A DNA stretch of 64,000 nt. Origin: Leishmania infantum JPCM5. Lineage: Eukaryota > Euglenozoa > Kinetoplastea > Trypanosomatida > Trypanosomatidae. This document shows positions 1-11,203 of the stretch, piece by piece (within the stretch, counting starts at the first letter, position 1; the number at the start of each line of letters is the position of its first letter). The stretch is from assembly GCF_000002875.2 (NCBI RefSeq), contig NC_009414.2, positions 473,001 to 537,000 of the forward strand, read 5' to 3'. The notes below the pieces were generated by a model, which was not told the origin of the DNA, ran no database searches, and was given only the letters and a program-made list of their open reading frames with translations. A program made the position numbers and the translations under genes.

Positions 1-630
1 AGTGGAGGAACAGTGCTGGAGCGCGTGTGTTGTAGTGCGCCGGATGCGGATTGCTCGCGTCACACCTTCCCTCCCTCTGACCCCCCTCCTCCTCTGCGTG
101 TGCGGTTCTTGGTGTTCGTTTTGTTTTTCTTTGCGAGGTAGTTTGCGTGCTTGGGCGCGTCCTCTTTCGGGCTCACATGCTCGTACCCCTCTCCCCCTTT
201 TTTCGTCTTTGCTGTGTGCGTTTCTGTGGTTTTTTTTTTGAGTGTAATGCACCATCAATCCCTGTTAGATTCCACACACGTCTGCGTGTCGCTCCAGCGG
301 CCCATCTCTCGGCTCCCCCCTCTCTCTGTCTCTCCTCGCCTCATCCACGCTCCCTGCCCGTTGTGTGTGTTCGTGTGCCACCTGTTGTCGTTGTTGTTAG
401 TGTAGCTTTTTGTTTGTTTTAGTATGGGGCTGGCGTTGCTGTGATGGTCTCTTCTCGTTTTGTTGTCTCCTTTGTGAGTTCCTCTATTTTCTTTGCCATT
501 GTGTTTCTCCGTTGCCCTGCAACTTAGATCGAGTTAGATAAACGCATCTACACACCCACACCCACCCTAATCGCACATTCATACATACACGCGTACACCT
601 ATTATATGCATGCATAAACATGCACCCATA

Positions 631-662
631 CGCGCGCGCGCGCACACACACACACACACACA
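631..662. repeat. (CG)n/(CA)n microsatellite
   Basis: A run of CG dinucleotides passes into CA dinucleotides for 32 bp. Such tracts are common in Leishmania intergenic DNA and tend to vary in length between strains. Confidence 0.9.
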
Positions 663-2086
663 AGCATGCAGTGACTTCCTCGAATCCACTCTAGTTCGTG
701 TTTTGTTTTCTTGTCTCTTGTTGCCGTATCGCACGCCTTCCCCCTTTTTTGATGTGTATTCCTTTTAGTTTGTATTTTGTGTGGGCGGGTGATTGGGTGG
801 GATATATATACATATATTTATTTAACGGACAAAATACAAAAGACAGATACAACGACACACCCACACACAGACGGACCTTACGAGCTCTCTCTTTCTCATG
901 CCTTTATGCTCCTCTGCCATTGCAGACGCCTGCGAGGACACCGATATGCTCTCAAGCTGTGTGTGTGCGCCCATGCACGCATGCCACCGAGTGATTACTG
1001 CTCGTTTTGGACGCGACAAAAGCCGCCGCCTCCTCCAGTGGAAAGTGATCTGTGCGCGCGCGAGCTGTGATGGAGCACACAAAAAAAACAAGGGGAGCGA
1101 GACCCTGAATGGATAGCGGGTCTTTGCGACTGTTCTCTGGCTCCCTTGAGTCGACTCTTCCATTGGATGGTGGTTTGGTCTCGCTGTTCGTGGCGTGCAT
1201 GTTTTCGCAAAACTATATATAGACTGCAGAGCGCACACAAACATTTGTATGCTTCACGTAAAAGAAAAGCGTATCTCGTGCGCACCCCCGTGCTATGGCC
1301 CATGCTTTCTAACGCTATTTGATGGCACAGAATCTCGGAACGATTTCGTCCCTCTTTTGTTTTCTTTGGTGTGTCGATGTGATTCTGTGCAGTTGCTTTC
1401 TGACACCTGATTCGCCGTCATTATCGCCCCCCCTTCCCCCTCCTCCTCACAGCCGTTGCTATCCTTTGCCCTCTCCTCAGCCTCCCCGATTCCGTTTCAG
1501 GACATTTGGCAGTGCTCAAGGGTGTCCAGAGACACCCCCTCCCTCCTTCACTCTCTTCCCCTGCACAGATGTGCACTTGCTTTGTTTTTTTTTTGTTTTT
1601 GTGTGTGTGCGCGCGCAGAGGGGGGGAGGACCGGGCTCCCTTTCGCCTTCTCTTACTTCACATCATGCCTTCCTTTTCACAGGCAGAGGCGACGAAGGAG
1701 TGCGTGTGACTGCCATAGACGCGTTCTACCAGGCGAAGAAGGCAAGAGCAGATGCTGGAGAGGAGAAGGCGGTTGGTGGCCGTTGCTGAGCTCTCTCAAA
1801 GGCCGAAGGAAAACGATGTCGCGAGAGCGGGATGAATAGAAGAGGCACGCAAGTCAGGCGGCAGGGGACGACAGTTGTGGCTGAGTACACCTCACTGTTT
1901 TTTTTTTTCTCGTCGCCTCATGCACCTTCTGAATCCCCTCTCCCCCTCTGTTCCCACAATTGTCGCTCTTTCCGTTGAACCCCTCCCACCACCCCTTCCG
2001 GCATTCTCCTTTGCAAGTGACGAGGGCAACAGCAAGACAGAGAGATAGAGAAGCCGCTGCAATCGGAGTGGGCTGTGCGTGAGAGA

Positions 2087-2119
2087 GGGGGGGGGGTGCG
2101 GGGCGGACGGGCGGGTGGG
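2087..2119 (+). other. Candidate G-quadruplex tract
   Basis: A run of ten G is followed by runs of four, three, three and three G separated by loops of one to five bases. This satisfies the usual four-run quadruplex pattern on the + strand. It lies in gene-free DNA; no function is shown. Confidence 0.4.
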
Positions 2120-2952
2120 TTTCGTGGGCTCCCTTTCATCCGTGTTATTGCCTTTAGTCCTCGTTATGTATTTACTTTGATATCTTTTTTACATTTTCAT
2201 TGTGCGTAATGTGTATGTATGTGCGTGTGTGTGTATGCGTGTCTTGGATACCGTGACGGCTCCGCTGCCGTTGCGATGGTGTGCTTGTGTCTATGCATCT
2301 CGCTGTGCATCGGCGATCGCCATCCTCGCCTTTGTTTCTACAGTTTTGCCGGCGGCCTTCGCCTGTGCACTCCCCCGAAAATAATGAACAGAAAACGCCA
2401 AGGATACCCTCCAGCAAGTGGCGTAGCACCGACAACACGAGAACATCAGCGAACGTGAAAGTTGAGGAGATTCACGACTGCACCCTGGCTTTCCAGGTGT
2501 CACATGAGTTGCCGATACCCCTCAAAGTCTTCCTTTGCGTGCAGGAATGCCTCCGTTGTGCAGGCGGGCATCTACAAAGGCAAATGCGTGCACGGGGACA
2601 TCGGTGTGAACGCTTCGGGGGCTGTGAGGAGGGGGATGGGGGTGAGGACGGACACGCCTGCGAGCTGTTGTGGGAGGGGCCCTCCTTCCCCGCGTCATTT
2701 GTGTTTCATGCACACCGTGTGGGGCGAGCAGCGTAGGAGACACAGCATTCATGCCAGTAAGCTGTTGCGGCAGGAAAATCCCCAATTTCTCAGCTGCATC
2801 ACTGTCGCGGCTGCGGCCACGCGACAGAGGCCACGGAATACCACATCTTCGTCGCGGTGACTCTCTTGTGACCATCCCACGAATGGCCCGCTACCCGACC
2901 TTTCTCTCTCCTTCTTCCCTGTGTGCTCGCTTTTCTTCATGAACGCATACGC

Positions 2953-2954
2953 AG
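2953..2954 (+). promoter_or_regulatory. Candidate spliced-leader acceptor AG of the M20 gene
   Basis: A pyrimidine-rich stretch at about 2901-2940 is followed by the first AG in a CAG context. This would give a 5'UTR of about 107 nt before the ATG at 3062. Inferred from the usual trypanosomatid rule of a polypyrimidine tract followed by the next AG. Confidence 0.4.
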
Positions 2955-3061
2955 ACGTCTACCGCGCGCGATCGGTTTACCCGCTTTCCATTCTCTTAAC
3001 ACACGTGCCTCGCAACAGCCCTCCTCCCCACATACCTCCACCTTCTCTTTCCCACAAAATC

Positions 3062-4264
3062 ATGCCTGTGCCGTTTCAACAGCTGATGTGTGAGGTGCGC
3101 GCGACCGCAGACGAGACGATCAAGTGGCGCCGCTACATTCACCAGTACCCGGAGCTGTCGTTCAAGGAGTTCAGGACGGCGGCGTTTGTTGCGGAAACGC
3201 TGCGGAGCTTCGGCTGCCCCGCGCTGGCCGTCACACACCCGGTGCCGACGGCTGTTGTGGCGAACCTCACTGGCGGCGCTGGTGACGGGCCGATAGTGGC
3301 GCTGCGCGCCGACATGGACGCGCTGCCGGGGGACGAGGAGACGGATTTGCCTTTCAAGTCGCAGAACATGGGTGCGATGCACGCGTGCGGGCACGACGCG
3401 CACACTGCGATGCTGCTTAGCGCTGCAAAGGTGATCTGCGCGCATCAGGCGGACATTAAGGGTAGCGTGCGGTTCATTTTCCAGCACGCGGAGGAGCTGC
3501 TGCCCGGCGGCGCGAAGGACCTTGTTGCTGCCGGCGTGATGGAGGGCGTGAAGAGCATCTTCGGCATGCATTGCTCACCGCGGTACGAGGCGGGCACTGT
3601 TGGTCTGATGCCCGGCATCAACACAAGCTACACGGATTTCTTCAAACTGATAATCCGCGGTCGTGGCGGCCACGCGTCGACCCCGCAGCTGCTTGTGGAC
3701 CCCGTACCGATTACCGCCGAGATCGTGATGGCAATCCAGACGATTACTGCGCGCAAGATCGACCCGAGGGTTGTGCCCGTTGTTTCGATTACAACGATGA
3801 CGACGGGACCGAATGAGAGTCACAACGTGATCCCCAACGAGGTGAAGCTGATGGGGACTGTGCGGTCGCGGGACAAGGCTGTGCGTGAGCAGGTGCCGCG
3901 CGACATCGAGCGCATTGCGTCGAACATTGCTGCTGCACACGGCGCCGCTGCAACGTTGGACTTCACGTTCGGGTACGACTGCTGCGACAACGACCCTGAG
4001 GTAACTGCGCAGGTGCGATGCATCGGCGAGCGTATTCTTGGTTCTGCCAACATCATCGATCCCAAGGTGCCGCTATATGGTGGTGAGGACTTTTCTGCGT
4101 ACCAGCTGGAGAAGCCCGGCTGCTTCCTGTGGCTGGGTACGGCCAACAAGTCGCAGGGTATCTGCGAGATGTGCCACTCGACGAAGTTTCGTGTCGATGA
4201 GACCGCGCTCCCGATTGGTGTCAGCTTCCACGTGGGCTACGTGTACGACAACGTCATGGCGTAA
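3062..4264 (+). CDS. M20 family amidohydrolase (N-acyl-L-amino acid amidohydrolase/aminoacylase-like)
   Basis: The 400-residue product is a metallopeptidase-clan MH, family M20 enzyme of the amidohydrolase type (aminoacylase, IAA-amino acid hydrolase, hippurate hydrolase relatives), expected to hydrolyse N-acyl amino acids with two metal ions. Visible motifs are RADMDALP (residues 82-89), HACGHDAH (107-114), the QHAEE catalytic/metal glutamates (E144, E145), GMHCSP with a metal-ligand histidine (H170), GGHAST at the start of the lid domain, and GGEDFSAY near the C-terminus. Length fits the family. The frame is open upstream to 2921, but the ATG at 3062 follows a Pro-rich non-coding-like segment and gives the family's usual N-terminus. 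No signal peptide or membrane segment is seen, so a cytosolic enzyme is inferred. The exact substrate cannot be told from sequence. Confidence 0.92.
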   Translation: MPVPFQQLMCEVRATADETIKWRRYIHQYPELSFKEFRTAAFVAETLRSFGCPALAVTHPVPTAVVANLTGGAGDGPIVALRADMDALPGDEETDLPFKSQNMGAMHACGHDAHTAMLLSAAKVICAHQADIKGSVRFIFQHAEELLPGGAKDLVAAGVMEGVKSIFGMHCSPRYEAGTVGLMPGINTSYTDFFKLIIRGRGGHASTPQLLVDPVPITAEIVMAIQTITARKIDPRVVPVVSITTMTTGPNESHNVIPNEVKLMGTVRSRDKAVREQVPRDIERIASNIAAAHGAAATLDFTFGYDCCDNDPEVTAQVRCIGERILGSANIIDPKVPLYGGEDFSAYQLEKPGCFLWLGTANKSQGICEMCHSTKFRVDETALPIGVSFHVGYVYDNVMA

Positions 4265-4965
4265 AGGTGCTGTTGTTGGCGTGGTGAGCTTCCCGTGATG
4301 CAGAGGGAGCTCCCGCGCGTGGGAGCTGTACCACGGGTAGCTTACATCGCGCCTCCACAAAGGCGCGGGTGCAAACGGCACGCGCGGCTTCTAGTCGTAT
4401 TTCCTTTGATGGGCTGCGCGGTCGTGCGCGCGTATGCCGGCGCACGCACGTTGGAGAGCTTTGCTCTCCATCAGTGCGCACATCGGAAGGAAAACGGAGG
4501 GGGTAGGGGGCGGCGGTGTATTGGTGGATGCTCAGCCGTTCCTCGATCGCGTTCGTGTGTGCCCCGGCTTCACATCTTTCTGAATCGTCTGGGGCCGTGT
4601 CAGACAGGCCTGCTCTCTGCGTTTGTGTCGCGCGAAGAGCAGTGTGTGAGGGGTGCCTTGGCGCGTGCAGTTTTCTTCTTTATTGGGAGTCGATTCGACA
4701 TGGCAGCGCAGTGCACACGCAGACGTGTTTTTCCCGCTCATGAGGGATTGCGACCGGAGCGGGATGGCCCGCTGCGCTTACCGGGGGCGGTGAACTGACT
4801 CCTCCTCGGCACGTCGTAACTGTTTGCGTCCTGCTCAGAAGCCACTTGATGTATCGTTTTATTCTTCCAGTCCCTGCCTCTGTGCCTGCTTGGAAGCGGT
4901 AGGGCGAGTACCGATTCCCACATGTGGGAAGCATAAACCCTTTTCTTGCTACTCTATTTATCGCG

Positions 4966-5446
4966 CCCTGATGACGGGGGGGGCGCACACCTCAGCGCGT
5001 CGTATCCTCAGGGCCCCGCACACCGACTCCGCCGGGAAGCCAGGCAGCCTCCCAGCCCCTACCCATTGCCCATGCCGAGCTACTTCCGGCGGTGACACGG
5101 TCACGCGCCCACGAAGTGGGGTGGGGGTGGAGGTGAGAGCGATGTGTTGCTGCTGATGTCTGCGGTGGGAGACTGGATGGCGCTGCGTCGGAGCGGGCTG
5201 CGGCAGCGAGCACGTCTGCGCCGCCCACATGATGGACGAGGTGTGAGCGTGGCTGGAGGATATCCCACCCGGCCCTGGCACTGCCTCCTGGTGTGGGGAG
5301 CCTGCGCCACGGCGAGGGGGATGCGCCAGGAGGGGTGGCGGCCGGCGGAGCGGGTGGTTTGCAGAGCTGGAGGCAGCGGCCGTGCTTGTGTGCCTGGGTG
5401 GGCGCAGCGCTGTGACGCGTGTGCCCACCGCTGCCTCGTCCCGCGC
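4966..5446 (+). mobile_element. SIDER2-like degenerate retroposon, copy 1
   Basis: The element begins with CCCTGATGAC and a conserved 5' segment of about 80 bp resembling the ingi/L1Tc 79-bp signature, including CCCTGA (4966-4971) complementary to TCAGGG (5008-5013). It is nearly identical to the copies at 39038, 47118 and 49642 until about 5446, where it diverges, so this copy lacks the last 120 bp or so of the longest copies. SIDER2 elements in Leishmania are known to sit in 3'UTRs and promote mRNA turnover; this one starts about 700 bp after the M20 stop codon in the same orientation, so it may act on that transcript. The assignment rests on recognised family features, without a database alignment. 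Confidence 0.75.
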
Positions 5447-7056
5447 AATGTGGGCTCTGACGTGGAACGGTGTGTGCAAGTGTATGTGGCGTTGAGCTCA
5501 TGTTCCACAGCACAGTGAGCCTACTGAATATGAAAAACAAATGTATCCCTCGCGTGCTCTCCCTGGGCGTGCGCGGACGCGGCTGCAGAAGGTGCCGTTG
5601 CTGAGTGTTCGTGTTTTGGTGATGTCACGCTATGATCTGTCTCTGTCTCTCTCTCTATATATACAACTATATATATGTGTGTGTCGTCTTATTTTGCCCT
5701 GCGAAGGTGCGGGCTGTGTAACGCCTAGTTTATGCTTTCTCTTCCGACCACCCTATTCGTGTTTATCTTCGTATCGACGAGGCTTTTGTTTACCTGTAGC
5801 CCTCTCTCTCTCTTGTGTGCATGTGTCTCAAGACATCTCCTCGCCACCCCACGTCCCACCGCGTCCGGTATCTTGAGCTTGCTCTCTTTTTTTTTTGCTC
5901 TTTACTGTTGTTCTCTCGGCCGCGCGGCACCCTCTGAGGTCAAGTAGGAAGTCGCGGAAGAAGAGACACATGCTCTGCACGATCCTTCTTTGCGTTGTGT
6001 TCTCTGCCCTTCCCCTTTCTCTCTCCTTTTTGTTTTCTGTATGGCTGGTTTTCGTTGCAGGCTGGTGTGGTGCTGGTGGGCGGGTGCTTGGGTGGGAGGA
6101 TGTGCGCATGTATGTGTCCGTGTAAAGCTGTTATACATACTTTCGTGCACACGCGTACGTGCACACATAGAATACGGAAAACTACTCACCGTATGCCTAG
6201 CGACAACAAAAAGGGAGGAACATACACACAAACACGCACAAGCAATCAATATTGGTGCACTACTGCGCTGAGAGGGTCGGGGAGGCGTTAAAGGGAGCTC
6301 ATACACTCACACGCTGGCCCCGCCTCCTCTCGTGCCGTTATATCGTTCAATGATTGGCAGCACAGCAATCAATCAAGCCACGTGGGAAGGGCCATGAGAT
6401 ACTAGTCAGCATGGGACACTTTATTTTCCTTTCGCGAGCGTGTGCTCTCTTTTTCTCTACCAAGAGGCTGTCTCTGTGCTTTTTCTGCAGTCTTCCTCCC
6501 TCCTATTTCTTGCGTGTTTGGCTCGTGTCTCTGCAATCAGATTAATGAAGGGTCTTCGCGGCGTATCGCCTTCCCTCTTCTCTCCATTGGAACGCTCCGC
6601 GTAAGTGCATTGTGAATGGGGCGGCAAGAGTATGCCGTATAAACCGCGCTGTGCTCGTGCGCGAGAAGGCTCACATGTCTGATGTGTCTCCACCTTGAGT
6701 GCTGCGCCATTTCGTTTGCATTCCATCCTCTCTATCGCCCACACTCTTTACTTCTTCTGTTAATCGTGCACACACACTGCGTAGACCTCATACTATTCCC
6801 TCCCCTCCTCCACGAACCCCTTCATAACAAACAAACTCAACACACCGTTGTGCACCTTTAGTGTGCCTCTTGCGTGCTTAAGTGAGCCATTCTCTTTTTT
6901 CTTTCTTTGCCTTCGTTCTCCTCCGACACGCTCGTCTGCCTCGTTGACTTCTTTTCTGCTCGTATCGCTACTTCATGGGACACCGCACGGCACCCTAGTC
7001 CTGCGTCGTGCTGCTCGACTCAACTTTCTGCTTTCTCGAACCACCTCTTCTTCGCC

Positions 7057-7058
7057 AG
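7057..7058 (+). promoter_or_regulatory. Candidate spliced-leader acceptor of the single-copy PLAC8 gene
   Basis: The AG of CGCCAG follows a C/T-rich stretch and lies 55 nt before the ATG at 7113. A second AG at 7093-7094 is an alternative. Inferred from position only. Confidence 0.35.
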
Positions 7059-7112
7059 CCCTCCTCCCTCCCTCTCACTCCCGGCCCACTAAAAGGCTTT
7101 TGTGCGAGGGCC

Positions 7113-7610
7113 ATGCACAACTCTTCGAAGTCTGAGTACTCCGTGGTGGGCCAGCGGGAGCAGCTTGATGTGGTTGACGTAGCAGTGTCGGAGACGACCC
7201 AGGTTGTAGGCAGTGTCACCCGCCCGTGGCACTACAGCTTGTGTGTGACCTGCACCGAGATGAATTCGTGCCTAGAGTGCTGCTTCTGCACGGTGTGCCA
7301 GCTAAGCCGCCAGTTCAATATGCTGTATAACAACAAGCCGGAGCTGCACCTTCCTGTCTGCTTGATGATAACAGGACTGAGCATGTCCGGTGTCCCCTCG
7401 GTCTTTGTGCTCGAGTACATCCTGCGCAGTGACATTCGTCGCCGCTATGGTATTGAGGGCAACGCGTTGAAGGATTGCTGCGTATCATGGCTGTGCGAAG
7501 CGTGCGCGATTCAGCAGCAGTTCCTGGAGATGACGTCTCTTGGCATGTGCCCCGGCATGAGTATGTGCGGCGTCGCCCCTGTAGCGCCAGGCTCGCAGGT
7601 AATGCTTTAG
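7113..7610 (+). CDS. PLAC8-family cysteine-rich protein (single copy)
   Basis: The 165-residue protein carries a PLAC8 domain: WHYSLCVTC, the cysteine cluster CLECCFCTVCQ, a central hydrophobic stretch, RRRYGIEG, and the closing CCVSWLCEACAIQQQFLEM. It is a divergent paralogue of the three array genes downstream (same order of cysteine motifs) but lacks their Pro/Gln/Gly-rich N-terminus. PLAC8 proteins are usually small membrane-associated proteins; plant members affect cell number and metal tolerance. I recall Leishmania members being labelled ama1, but not firmly. The biochemical role in trypanosomatids is unknown. The start is the first ATG in frame; upstream, only non-ATG codons open the frame. 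A WD40 gene separates it from the array. Confidence 0.85.
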   Translation: MHNSSKSEYSVVGQREQLDVVDVAVSETTQVVGSVTRPWHYSLCVTCTEMNSCLECCFCTVCQLSRQFNMLYNNKPELHLPVCLMITGLSMSGVPSVFVLEYILRSDIRRRYGIEGNALKDCCVSWLCEACAIQQQFLEMTSLGMCPGMSMCGVAPVAPGSQVML

Positions 7611-8461
7611 GTCGTGAGGAGGCGGTTGCACCACTGACACGGTCTTTGCCGTTTTGCTTTGAGGAAGTCACAACGACGCGCTGTCTCTCTCTCTCTCTCC
7701 CTCGTTGTAGTTGTTTTCGCCCTTGTCTCATCTCGCTTTCCTTCGAAAATGATTTCCTTTTTTTTCTTGTTCTTTCGTCTCGCACTTCGCACTTCTTGGT
7801 GCAACTCGCTTGACTCCTCCTCCCGCACTCACCCAACCCGCACCCATAATGTCGCGCCCCACTCTAAGCGCCCACTGGTCAACGCAGGTCTCCTAACAGT
7901 TTTTTTTTTTGCTCTTTATTAGTGACTAAAATTCCTGACTTCTCCGTCATGTGCTTGTTTGCTTGTCGGCTGCGCGCGCGTGTGCGCGCTTGCTTGCTTG
8001 CTGCGGTCTGTTGACCAGTGACTTGCTTATTTCTCTCTTGTGGGGTAACGTTGCCCACTCTTCCTCCTTCTCCCTCGCCGACTGGCTCACTTCGTTGCTA
8101 TTTCCTTCTATCTGTTTCTGTAAGACAGCCCTCAGACGTCGACACTTATGGGATGCGTCACCGTCGTCCAAACCGATAAAACTGCCCCTTCAAACAAAAA
8201 ATTGCGCATCTTGGTATGTCTACCGCGCTTTCACTGTTTCCTTCGAAAATCCGCGCGCGCGCGTGTGTGTGTGAGCTGGTTTATGTTTTGAGCTTCGGTG
8301 TGTTCCTTGTCACTGCCCTCAGCCTCACCATCTCGCGCGCCCTTTTTTCTCTGTTCTTCTCGGATGAAGAGGTGGTCACGTAGGGAACTCAGCCTTACAC
8401 ACGATTGCTCATCCCCTTTCCCTTCCAGGGCGTACACAACGGCAGCAGCACAAGCCTGGAT

Positions 8462-8488
8462 ACACACACACACACACACACACACACA
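8462..8488. repeat. (CA)n microsatellite
   Basis: An uninterrupted AC/CA dinucleotide run of 27 bp in intergenic DNA. Confidence 0.9.
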
Positions 8489-9236
8489 TTCTTTTTTATT
8501 TCTTGGCGCGTGCGTTGTTCGGGGGTCCATTGGGTGAGGCCTCTGCTGCGCACACGTCGTCATGTGCTGTCGGGGTGCGGGGCGCTTTGGTTTCTCGCTC
8601 TGGTCTCTTCCTCTCCCTCCCTCCCTCCCTCCCTCTTACCCACATGCCGTGCCTCTTGCACCTCAATCCCGTTGTCTTCGTCGGCGCCTGCTGCTCTCCA
8701 TGCCGCCCCTCTTTCTGAAACGGCTCGGGCGAAAACCGAATCCAACGAGTGGCGAGGCGGATGCGCCGTATACACGCGCAGAGAGGGGGAGAGGGAGGGA
8801 GAGGTGCGAAGTAGTGGACAAGAAACCAGAGCAGCATCAGGACATATGTGGTATTGTTTTTGTCACATGTCTGTACAGATGAGGATATAGTAAAAACACA
8901 GGAACCCCACTCTAGTGTACGTGCGCACACCCACGTGCGCACTACGTCACCCTTAGCGCGTTAGGAGAGGGTTTAATGCAAAGGGCATAGAGGGAGGGGG
9001 GCACGCTGCCATCACTACGCACATGGACGCAATGGTGGATTGAGACGAATGAGGGGAGAAGAGACGCGGCATTCTTTCCTCGACGCTCACCCTTATGCAC
9101 AGGCGATGCAGCTGCTAGCTGATGTGTTTGGACCACCAGCCGCGCCACTACTGTATCCACTGAGGTTTCGTCTCTTTTCGCTTCACCCGCATTCTCACGG
9201 AGGGGAGCCTTTCTCTCTTTTTCATTTCCCACGTGC

Positions 9237-9238
9237 AG
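9237..9238 (+). promoter_or_regulatory. Candidate spliced-leader acceptor of the WD40 gene
   Basis: A TTTCTCTCTTTTTCATTTCCC tract ends shortly before GTGCAG. This would give a 5'UTR of roughly 300 nt. Confidence 0.45.
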
Positions 9239-9541
9239 CCCTGCGTGACACCGCCTCACCGTCCTCTCTTTCTCGACTGTGGATCTTCTCTTCCTCCACT
9301 GGTACAGAAAGGCGGCGAGGGAGGCGTTCGGACCATTTTTTTGCGTCTAGCTCTGCAAGTGCGCGGCGTGAAAGGCAGGCCTGCGGTACTGAGGGCGCCG
9401 TATGGGAAAGCGGCGGAACTTTTACACCCAGCTCGCCTGTGTCTTCTCATATCGACGCCACACCATCGGCCACGGCCGAAACACGAGCAAAGAAAAACGT
9501 GCACTGAGCTCCTTTTTGAGTACCACAAGTCTCTCCTTCGC

Positions 9542-11203
9542 ATGCACTCGCAGCGTGGCAGTGCCGCCTTTGGCCCCCCTGGCGGCAACAGGAACAATCC
9601 AGCAACCACAAACCCCGCCGTCACCACTCGCACCCGCTCCATTGGCCGCTCCACCGGCGCTGCACGTGACGGCGTGGCTGGAGGGCCGCGCAGCAGTGTT
9701 GGTCGGCTCAGAGCATCTTCTTCGTCACACACGGCTGCTGTTGCCCGCGGCGGACGACCTCTCGGGCGAGGGCGCGCCCCCACTCATCCCACCTTGTTCG
9801 GCACACGAGGTCGCTCGCCGGCAACGATGTCTGGTGCCGGTGCGGGGCTGTCCACTGCGCAGGACGCCATTCAGGCAGAAATGGACGCGTTAGCCGACGA
9901 GTTTTACGGCTCAGTGCCCTCCCGGGCGCCCGAGGACGGCACTTCTAGCTTGAGAGGGGCATCGACGCGCACCGTCTCCGCTGACAGCCCGTACTATCGA
10001 GCCGACGCTGGAAATGGCCTCACGGCAGACACACTGCGTTCAACCACGTCGTGGTACGAAGGACCGGCTGATCCGGCCGGCCGCACCTTTGATGCAAGCG
10101 ACAGCAACCTGCTGTGCATGGACGTGCTGGTGCCTCGGGCGGCGGCATCTGGCGCCATGGGCCGCACTCCCGCTGCCCGCACATTTGGTGCGGCGCCGCC
10201 TTCAGCCTCCTCGCCGCTGTGTGTCGTCGGGTCGGCAGATCACGGGCTTAAGGTGTTCGATCTGTGCACGATGCGGGAACTGAAAACGCTATACACCAAG
10301 ACATGCGGACACACAGAGTGGGTGACGGCGTGCCGCTTCCTGTCGGACCGCCGGGTGATCTCCGGTGGTATGGACAGCAAGTTGTGCTTGTGGAATGACG
10401 TCACCCGCGGTGGGCCGGGGCGGTGTGTGGACCTGCTAGGGCATACGGGCAGCATTAGTCAAGTTGAGGTGAACGAGTGCCATGGCCGGTTCATGGCCAT
10501 GAGCTCCAGCTACGATAGGACGATACGGGTCTGGGAGCTCGACGGCATCGCGGGTGGGCGGGAGATGGGCTGTCTCTCTGGTCACAAAGGACCAGTGACG
10601 CAGTTCAGTTGGCTAGAAACGGAGGTACTCTCAGGTGATCGACAGGGCACTGTGAAGCTGTGGGACGTGGAGACGGCGCAGTGCCACCTAACCGCCTCAT
10701 CGAAGCGCGGCCAAATCGGCTCTTTGGCCCACCTCGTGCACCCCGACGTAGGACACCTCGCCCTCTTCGGCGACCAGGGCGGCGCTCTCACCGTCGTAGA
10801 TGCGCGTGGGCCGTCCTCGGCGAAGCCGCTCTTCCAGGATGTTCTACATCGAGGAGGGATGGTCACGTTCATTCGTGCCCCCTCCCCGACCGCCGTGTCT
10901 GCTCCGCTCATTGTGACGTGCGGCGCCGACAAGCGCATCATCGTGCGAGATGCTCGCCACAATTTTGCGGAGGTGTGCGCCATCACGGACCACGACGACT
11001 TTGTTTACTCGATGGAAGTGATCGGCAACCTACTTCTTTCCGGCGCCGGCAACGGCCGATTGCTTGTGCATGACGTGGAGACGGGGGAGCTGCTATACGA
11101 GCTGAAGGCGAACGCCGCGGCAGTGCGCGAAATGTTCGCGTCGCCGTCGGTGCTCGTCGCTGCCGGGGACGACGGCAATGCGAGGGTGTTTGATTTTATG
11201 TAA
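9542..11203 (+). CDS. WD40-repeat protein
   Basis: The 553-residue protein has a disordered Ser/Arg/Gly/Ala-rich N-terminus (about residues 1-220) and then seven or eight WD40 blades up to the C-terminus. Blade signatures include GHTEWVTACRF...LCLWN, GHTGSISQVEV...IRVWEL, GHKGPVTQFSW...VKLWDV, DKRIIVRDAR, and a final ...ARVFDFM at the stop. A single beta-propeller used as a protein-interaction scaffold is expected. The frame is open further upstream, but the first ATG is at 9542 and the preceding segment contains the predicted splice acceptor. No additional domain tells which complex it belongs to. Confidence 0.85.
   Translation: MHSQRGSAAFGPPGGNRNNPATTNPAVTTRTRSIGRSTGAARDGVAGGPRSSVGRLRASSSSHTAAVARGGRPLGRGRAPTHPTLFGTRGRSPATMSGAGAGLSTAQDAIQAEMDALADEFYGSVPSRAPEDGTSSLRGASTRTVSADSPYYRADAGNGLTADTLRSTTSWYEGPADPAGRTFDASDSNLLCMDVLVPRAAASGAMGRTPAARTFGAAPPSASSPLCVVGSADHGLKVFDLCTMRELKTLYTKTCGHTEWVTACRFLSDRRVISGGMDSKLCLWNDVTRGGPGRCVDLLGHTGSISQVEVNECHGRFMAMSSSYDRTIRVWELDGIAGGREMGCLSGHKGPVTQFSWLETEVLSGDRQGTVKLWDVETAQCHLTASSKRGQIGSLAHLVHPDVGHLALFGDQGGALTVVDARGPSSAKPLFQDVLHRGGMVTFIRAPSPTAVSAPLIVTCGADKRIIVRDARHNFAEVCAITDHDDFVYSMEVIGNLLLSGAGNGRLLVHDVETGELLYELKANAAAVREMFASPSVLVAAGDDGNARVFDFM

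Larger units (their letters stand above)
1..3061. other. Gene-free region upstream of the M20 gene
   Basis: No reading frame here looks like a real gene: the short frames are pyrimidine-rich, low in complexity and overlap on both strands. The stretch holds T/C-rich tracts, a CG/CA microsatellite near 631 and a G-rich run at 2087-2119. It is probably the 3'UTR of a gene left of the window plus the 5' region of the amidohydrolase. The open frame at 2281-2736 was considered and not called because it has no recognisable domain. Confidence 0.6.
4265..7112. other. Intergenic region carrying SIDER2 copy 1
   Basis: This 2.8 kb has no convincing gene. It holds the SIDER2-like element at 4966-5446, a CT/TA-rich stretch around 5641-5690 and several long pyrimidine tracts. 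The open frames inside the SIDER2 occur on both strands and recur in the other copies, so they are by-products of the repeat. Confidence 0.6.
7611..9541. other. Intergenic region between PLAC8 and WD40 genes
   Basis: Nothing gene-like is seen. The region is T/C-rich with a CA microsatellite at 8462-8488 and CCCT repeats around 8613-8635. A good acceptor for the downstream gene lies at 9237-9238. Confidence 0.6.

Noticed and set aside
2281..2736. Open frame of 151 codons before the M20 gene
   Set aside because: No ATG context, domain or coding-like composition; equally long frames occur on the other strand there.
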